Part shown: piece after piece, positions 60,202-64,000 of the stretch
Numbering within the stretch: position 1 is the first letter of the stretch
How the letters are laid out: every line of letters starts with the position of its first letter
Assembly: GCA_026419785.1 (NCBI GenBank)
Contig: JAODTK010002843.1
Coordinates: 62,001 to 126,000 of the forward strand
Direction of reading: 5' to 3'
Source: Sclerodactyla briareus
Lineage: Eukaryota; Echinodermata; Holothuroidea; Dendrochirotida; Sclerodactylidae
Length of the DNA: 64,000 nucleotides
Program-made: the position numbers and the translations under genes
The notes under the pieces: generated by a model
Database searches by the model: none
The model's input: only the letters and a program-made list of their open reading frames with translations
Told to the model about the DNA's origin: nothing

Positions 60202-60237
60202 GTGAGTGAACTACAGTCCTGCTGCATACCGTATCAT

Positions 60238-60505
60238 CCCTAGTCCATGTACCTAGTCCATGTACCCAGTCCATTTACCTAGTCCATGTACCTAGTCCAT
60301 GTACTTAGTCCATGTACCTAGTCTAATGTACCTAGTCTATGTACCTAGTCCATGTACCGAGTCCATGTACCGAGTCCATGTACCTAGTCCATGTACCTAG
60401 CCCATGTACCCAGTCCATTTACCTAGTCCATGTACCTAGTCCATGTACCCAGTCCATGTACCTAGTCCATGTACCTAGTCCATGTACCTAGTCCATGCCC
60501 ATGGA
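60238..60505. repeat. Minisatellite, 13-bp unit (TAGTCCATGTACC), ~20 copies
   Basis: Near-perfect 13-bp head-to-tail repeats with occasional CAGTCCATTTACC and GAGTCCATGTACC variants, starting about 35 bases after an exon donor. No spacers, so not CRISPR-like. Confidence 0.95.
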
Positions 60506-60534
60506 CTACATGGTTTAGGTCGGAAATAGTAAAT

Positions 60535-61120
60535 TCAGGAAAAGTTGATATTTTGCAATTTTGGTAGCTCATACTTTGGTATGTGTGTTCCCCATGATGA
60601 GTAAATGAGCCCTATTGTTTTGGGGTCAGGTCAGAGGTTTCATATGAGGTCACCAGAGGTCAAAGTATGAGAACCTTGTAAGACGGTAAGTCCAGAATGT
60701 TGGTTTGAGTGGTTGAAATTTGGTGTGTAGCTTTCTTTTGGTGAGTACATGAACCCTATTGTTTTTGTTATAGTCAGGTGTGATGAATGAATTTTGGATT
60801 GTAAAAATGGATAACTCGACTTCACATGAATGGATGGATCCCATACTGGTATGTGTGTTCCCCATGATGAGTAAATGAGCCCTATTGTTTTGGGGTCAGG
60901 TCAGAGGTCATCTGAGGTCACATAGGTCAAAGTCTGAAAACCTTGAAATTTAGTGTGTAGCTTTCTCATCAGAGTACTGGAACCCTAGTGTGTGGAAAAT
61001 TGGATACTTGTCAGATATTATGTTGCCCATAGTGAGCTGGTGCAAACTCCCATTGGTCCTTGTGTCGGGCTATAGGTTGTCAGAAAGAGTCAAGAAACAC
61101 TAAGCCTTTTGGCTTTCTGG
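60535..61120 (+). repeat. Interspersed family A copy with four AGGTCA half-sites
   Basis: Contains two monomers (60570-60780 and 60840-60990). The second has AGGTCA at 60898, 60905, 60915 and 60924, i.e. spacings of 1, 4 and 3 bases. It ends with AACACTAAGCCTTTTGGCTT (61098). Confidence 0.85.
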
Positions 61121-61387
61121 TTTCGAATCCAGTGGGGAATCCCAATGAAATAGTGTGTGACCCAGTATCACTGCATTGTATTGGGTGGACACTGGTGTGA
61201 ATAGAGTATTCATCATTATGCATGCGACCGAGGCAACCATGACTTGTAAGCAGTAATACTAGGGCTGGTGATTGTATAACATTATGGGTGCATTACTGTT
61301 GCAGCTAAACAAACTATATAATATGTGCATGTTGGTTTGTTGATGAATTCGATCTATACCTGTCTATTTTTTTTTGTTTTTTTGCAG

Positions 61388-61612
61388 AAGTGGCCGGTTG
61401 CCAGAGGTATCAATGGATACCTTCCCAAGATGCCTCGGCTGCGATCATTGCACATGTATCTCTGGTATGTTGTGTATGAGCCATTGATGCAGCACAGAGA
61501 GTCGCTTCCATCCGTGAAGTTGCGTGTTGCAGGCTATGTGACTGTTGGATCCTGCAGTCCAGTAACTATCAGGAATGGCCACCCCATCAGCCTCATTTTG
61601 CCAGGCAAATAG
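61388..61612 (+). CDS. GTF3C1: GTF3C1 LPKMPR exon (3' border unclear)
   Basis: A T-rich acceptor (TTTGTTTTTTTGCAG, ends 61387) opens an unbroken frame: [35 protein letters not shown], then [16 protein letters not shown]... to a stop at 61610. Vertebrate GTF3C1 has [20 protein letters not shown] then FLWYLIYGHP at this point; [14 protein letters not shown] is nearly identical and is the best single piece of evidence for the gene. The match ends after YEP. The rest may be divergent exon or intron read-through, as no convincing donor is seen between 61480 and 61612. Phase 0 agrees with the preceding exon. Confidence 0.85.
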   Translation, partial: [74 protein letters not shown]

Positions 61613-61619
61613 CTTTATA

Positions 61620-62430
61620 ATTAGATAAACTTTGTCAGAGCTACAGACTAATTTTTTTTTTTAATAGCTTGTTCATCAGATCATGGACTCGTGTAACAAA
61701 CATGTGTTAAGTATCCGTCATTCATCCATAGGCACTGATTGGACAAATTCGCCAGGTTGGTGCTGTTCTGTGTCATTAGCTGAGTAAAACAATATGATTT
61801 GTTTCATTTCAGAACATGGAGAGGAGTATAAAAGTGTGTGTCGTGTTGGGGGTGGGGGGGGGGTTGGGGGGCTGGAGAGACATACATAGAACATGTTGAT
61901 CCATGGGTTAACATACATATCATGAAAATCAAACTATTTAGCCCGTCCAGTGTTGCATATGCATCTGGTGCAGACCTGTCATGACCTGGCTTCTACCTCC
62001 TATCATTTGTTGGGATTGATCTCTCTTTCTGGCCTGTGTTGTCTTACAAGCATCATGCTCATTTGGCAAGGCCTTACGTTAGGTCATTTTTCTTGTGATT
62101 GAGGACATCTCTTTCCCCGCTACAATGAACATAGTGAAACTGTCCCAATTCATTTCTCTCCTCCTGTGACTGTTTGAATTACAAGTTCAAAAACTTATTC
62201 AATTAGAGTTTTCCTGAATTGTTTTGTGATTTGTGTTTAGCTCTCGATAACCTCAGTACTTAGTGGTTTATGCAGGCAGTTGTTCTTCTATTTTGGTAGA
62301 TGGTGATTTATTCTAAACACGGCTACACAATTGTCATGAATCATTCTCTCACCTGATAATATGTAGGTAGGATTGTGTTCAGTAGATGTATTGCTTCACT
62401 ATTTCTGGACCATGTCTTCCCTGTTTTCTT
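61620..62430. other. Intronic stretch
   Basis: Contains a G-run (61849-61874) and T/A-rich sequence. No exon or repeat recognised. Confidence 0.4.
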
Positions 62431-62436
62431 TCATAG

Positions 62437-63312
62437 ACAAAGGTATCAGTCGATGACAGTATGATGACTGATGCCAGGGTGATGACTATGTAGTTATGAT
62501 GGTCAACCAGAGGACACAGTGAGCGAAACTGCTGATGGTACCCCTGGGCCCGGTGAAACCAGTGAATCAGGAGTCCAAGAATCAGAGATGGACAATAATC
62601 AAGAGACAGATCGGTGGTACAAGATGTTCTGGGAGAGGGTAACCCAAGGTGCTGGGAATGAGCCATTGGAAATGGCTGGTGTCCAGACCATTGATGGAGC
62701 AATGCAGCTTGTTGTGGAGGAGAGGATGGGAGAGAATAGAGGAGGAGATCATGGTGGAGGAAGCTCATGGTGGGCAAGGAGATGTTGGCAAGGTTGATGA
62801 GGTGGCAGTCACAGGATCTAGTAGTGACGGTGCTGTATCCATCGTCGCTCCATCGGACGGTGCCACATCTTCCATAGGAAACGACACAGGTGATCCGATC
62901 ATTAGAGAGCTGATGGCAGCAGGCAATGGGAGTGGAGGAGGCAATGATATGGTACCACTCAAGATGGTACAGATGAGAGGAGTGTAAAGTATAGCCATGG
63001 AGATGACAATGAGGGTGGAGGAGACAAGAATCTGTCTGTGGAGGGGGTGCCAAGAGGTCAGATGCAGTTGGGATCATGGCGAATTCCAGCAGATGATCAG
63101 GGAGAGGAAATGGAAGTTGAGGCTGGTATCTCTGCAGATGTTGGTGTGAAGGAGCAGGGTCTTGGGACACTAAGACTGTTGATGGAGACGAAGAAACAAC
63201 AAGGCTGCTGAAGATACCAGCAATGAACCAGCACATACGAGTGGCAGTGTTAATTTAAAAGTTGGTAATGAGCCAATTTTTCAACTCAGGCCTCTTATGA
63301 GCCAGGAGTACT
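62437..63312 (+). CDS. GTF3C1: Probable GTF3C1 exon: long acidic disordered segment
   Basis: The acceptor CTTCCCTGTTTTCTTTCATAG ends at 62436. Successive frames read TKVSVDDSMMTDARVMTM, SETADGTPGPGETSESGVQE, DRWYKMFWERVTQGAGNEPL, EEEIMVEEAHGGQGDVGKVD, SDGATSSIGNDTGDPIIREL, DDNEGGGDKNLSVEGVPRGQ, DDQGEEMEVEAGISADVGVK, KAAEDTSNEPAHTSGSVNLK and IFQLRPLMSQEY with a stop at 63310. Composition is uniformly acidic, Gly/Ser-rich and polar across the frame changes, as in one disordered linker. Vertebrate GTF3C1 has a shorter disordered linker after the LPKMPR segment. About four slips are needed. The minus strand carries an uninterrupted 285-codon frame that I regard as a shadow. A donor (GTAAAG at 63325) lies just past the stop. 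Confidence 0.5.
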
Positions 63313-63329
63313 AGAATAGTGTTCGGTAA

Positions 63330-64000
63330 AGGGATCATGGAGTCCAAAAAAGAGATAAACCTGACCTAATGTATTTCTCGTAGCTGATGTCTCCCTTCAA
63401 AAATAAGGCACAAGCCTACTTCGTCAAATACCTTTCGACATGGGGGAAGGGCAGCGGAAAAACTCCAAAAATGAAACAAATCAATGCGAAGCATTTACTT
63501 TTGAAACAAGGGACAAATGAACCAAGACAATGATCTTACAAGTTGTAAAAAGGAATAATTGTTTACAAAGGAATACTACTTAGATGATGTCCTATTAGGT
63601 ATTCTGTTTGGTATTATATGATTCATATGGTTAGGCTGCGTAACTGAATACATCTGGTATGATGATTATTGAACTATAACATGGAATTGCTTGCCTTTTG
63701 TAGGGATTCTCTTGAGCAGAAAAATCTTTCTGTGTTAGCACCCTGACTTCATCTAAATTATGTCAATATAGGGGAAAATGAGCCGCGTGGTTAAGAATTT
63801 CCATACTAGTGATTAAAGAACTTTTTTTAAAAACATGTTGTAATCAGCATAACATGCTCAACACAGGTGGACCTACCGAATGCGCCTATCTGTTGTTTTG
63901 GATACTGGATTTCGATTGGTTGATTGGCCAGCTCCCTGTCTTGGAACTGTTGTTGCTAGGGGTTGCAGCTAATTGAAGTCCTATGAGGCCAGCTCCTGTT
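63330..64000. other. Right-edge stretch without recognised features
   Basis: AT-rich sequence, presumably the next GTF3C1 intron. No exon, RNA gene or repeat landmark identified. Confidence 0.4.

Larger units (their letters stand above)
25729..63312 (+). other. GTF3C1: GTF3C1 gene span (5' part, continues past the window)
   Basis: Envelope of the exons listed separately. GTF3C1/TFIIIC220 is the largest TFIIIC subunit; it contacts the B box of tRNA genes and helps recruit TFIIIB for RNA polymerase III. Exons appear in the same order as the vertebrate protein: N-terminus, first winged-helix region, second winged helix, disordered linkers, the LPKMPR segment, then an acidic linker. Expected but not found are the exon(s) for the segment around YRLLKRRN...EAV and the following winged helix, somewhere between 46.3 and 59.9 kb. 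The C-terminal two thirds must lie beyond 64 kb. Introns total over 35 kb and are repeat-filled. Confidence 0.8.

Noticed and set aside
60238-60505. Regular short repeats considered as a CRISPR-like array
   Set aside because: Head-to-tail 13-bp units without unique spacers, in an animal intron; a minisatellite.
62379-63236. 285-codon minus-strand open frame
   Set aside because: Antisense of an acidic, Gly/Ser-rich exon; composition (His, Ser, Leu, Pro, Cys) and lack of any domain fit a shadow. Kept as a finding but not called as a gene.

Overview
This window looks like nuclear DNA of an invertebrate animal, probably a marine deuterostome (echinoderm, hemichordate or cephalochordate). The reasons are a large intron-rich host gene, several non-LTR retrotransposon fragments including CR1-like copies, a tRNA-derived SINE, hAT-like and Harbinger-like DNA elements, many minisatellites, and no operons or bacterial signals. 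The species cannot be fixed from the sequence. Homopolymer runs are long, and nearly every recognisable exon contains a one- or two-base slip, so the assembly may be noisy long-read sequence; an unprocessed pseudogene is the alternative.

The main gene is on the + strand from about 25.7 kb to beyond 63.3 kb. I identify it as GTF3C1 (TFIIIC220, the B-block-binding subunit of RNA polymerase III factor TFIIIC), from exon-by-exon resemblance to the vertebrate protein as I remember it. The strongest exons are the first coding exon (EVALEGLDG), exon 2 (DPPF..L with CQ-ALW), exons 3 and 4 (HGVFGSC; AQDRRLKALFG), a winged-helix exon at 43.0 kb and the LPKMPR-LHM-LWY exon at 61.4 kb. Further exons at 34.8, 36.0, 39.8, 44.3, 46.1, 60.0 and 62.4-63.3 kb rest on splice sites, matching intron phases and weaker similarity. 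The gene runs off the right edge, so about the N-terminal third is present.

From 1 to 25.7 kb there is no recognisable host gene. It holds a LINE endonuclease/RT fragment (minus strand, 1-1750), degenerate repeats at 2.2-3.3 kb, a ~350-bp satellite (6.6-7.6 kb), G-rich and purine-rich tracts, another LINE 3' end (minus, 13.1-13.57 kb) and a nest of transposons at 15.6-19.2 kb.

Within the gene the introns are filled with LINE 3' fragments (28.6-29.3, 30.85-31.4, 43.2-43.5, 58.6-59.9 kb), a SINE (32.8-33.15 kb), a Harbinger-like element with TAA target duplication (40.56-41.57 kb), a second full hAT-like element in inverted orientation (48.4-50.4 kb), minisatellites (47.65-48.37, 52.1/54.3, 57.15, 60.24 kb), microsatellites (51.0-51.3 kb) and copies of one interspersed family that carries arrays of AGGTCA nuclear-receptor half-sites.

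The most notable non-gene find is a ~2.0-2.15 kb non-autonomous hAT-like element. It has two copies with perfect but different 8-bp target duplications, GGCCTC arrays just inside both ends, and an internal module that also occurs free elsewhere in the window. No retroviral, LTR or Polinton-like element was recognised.
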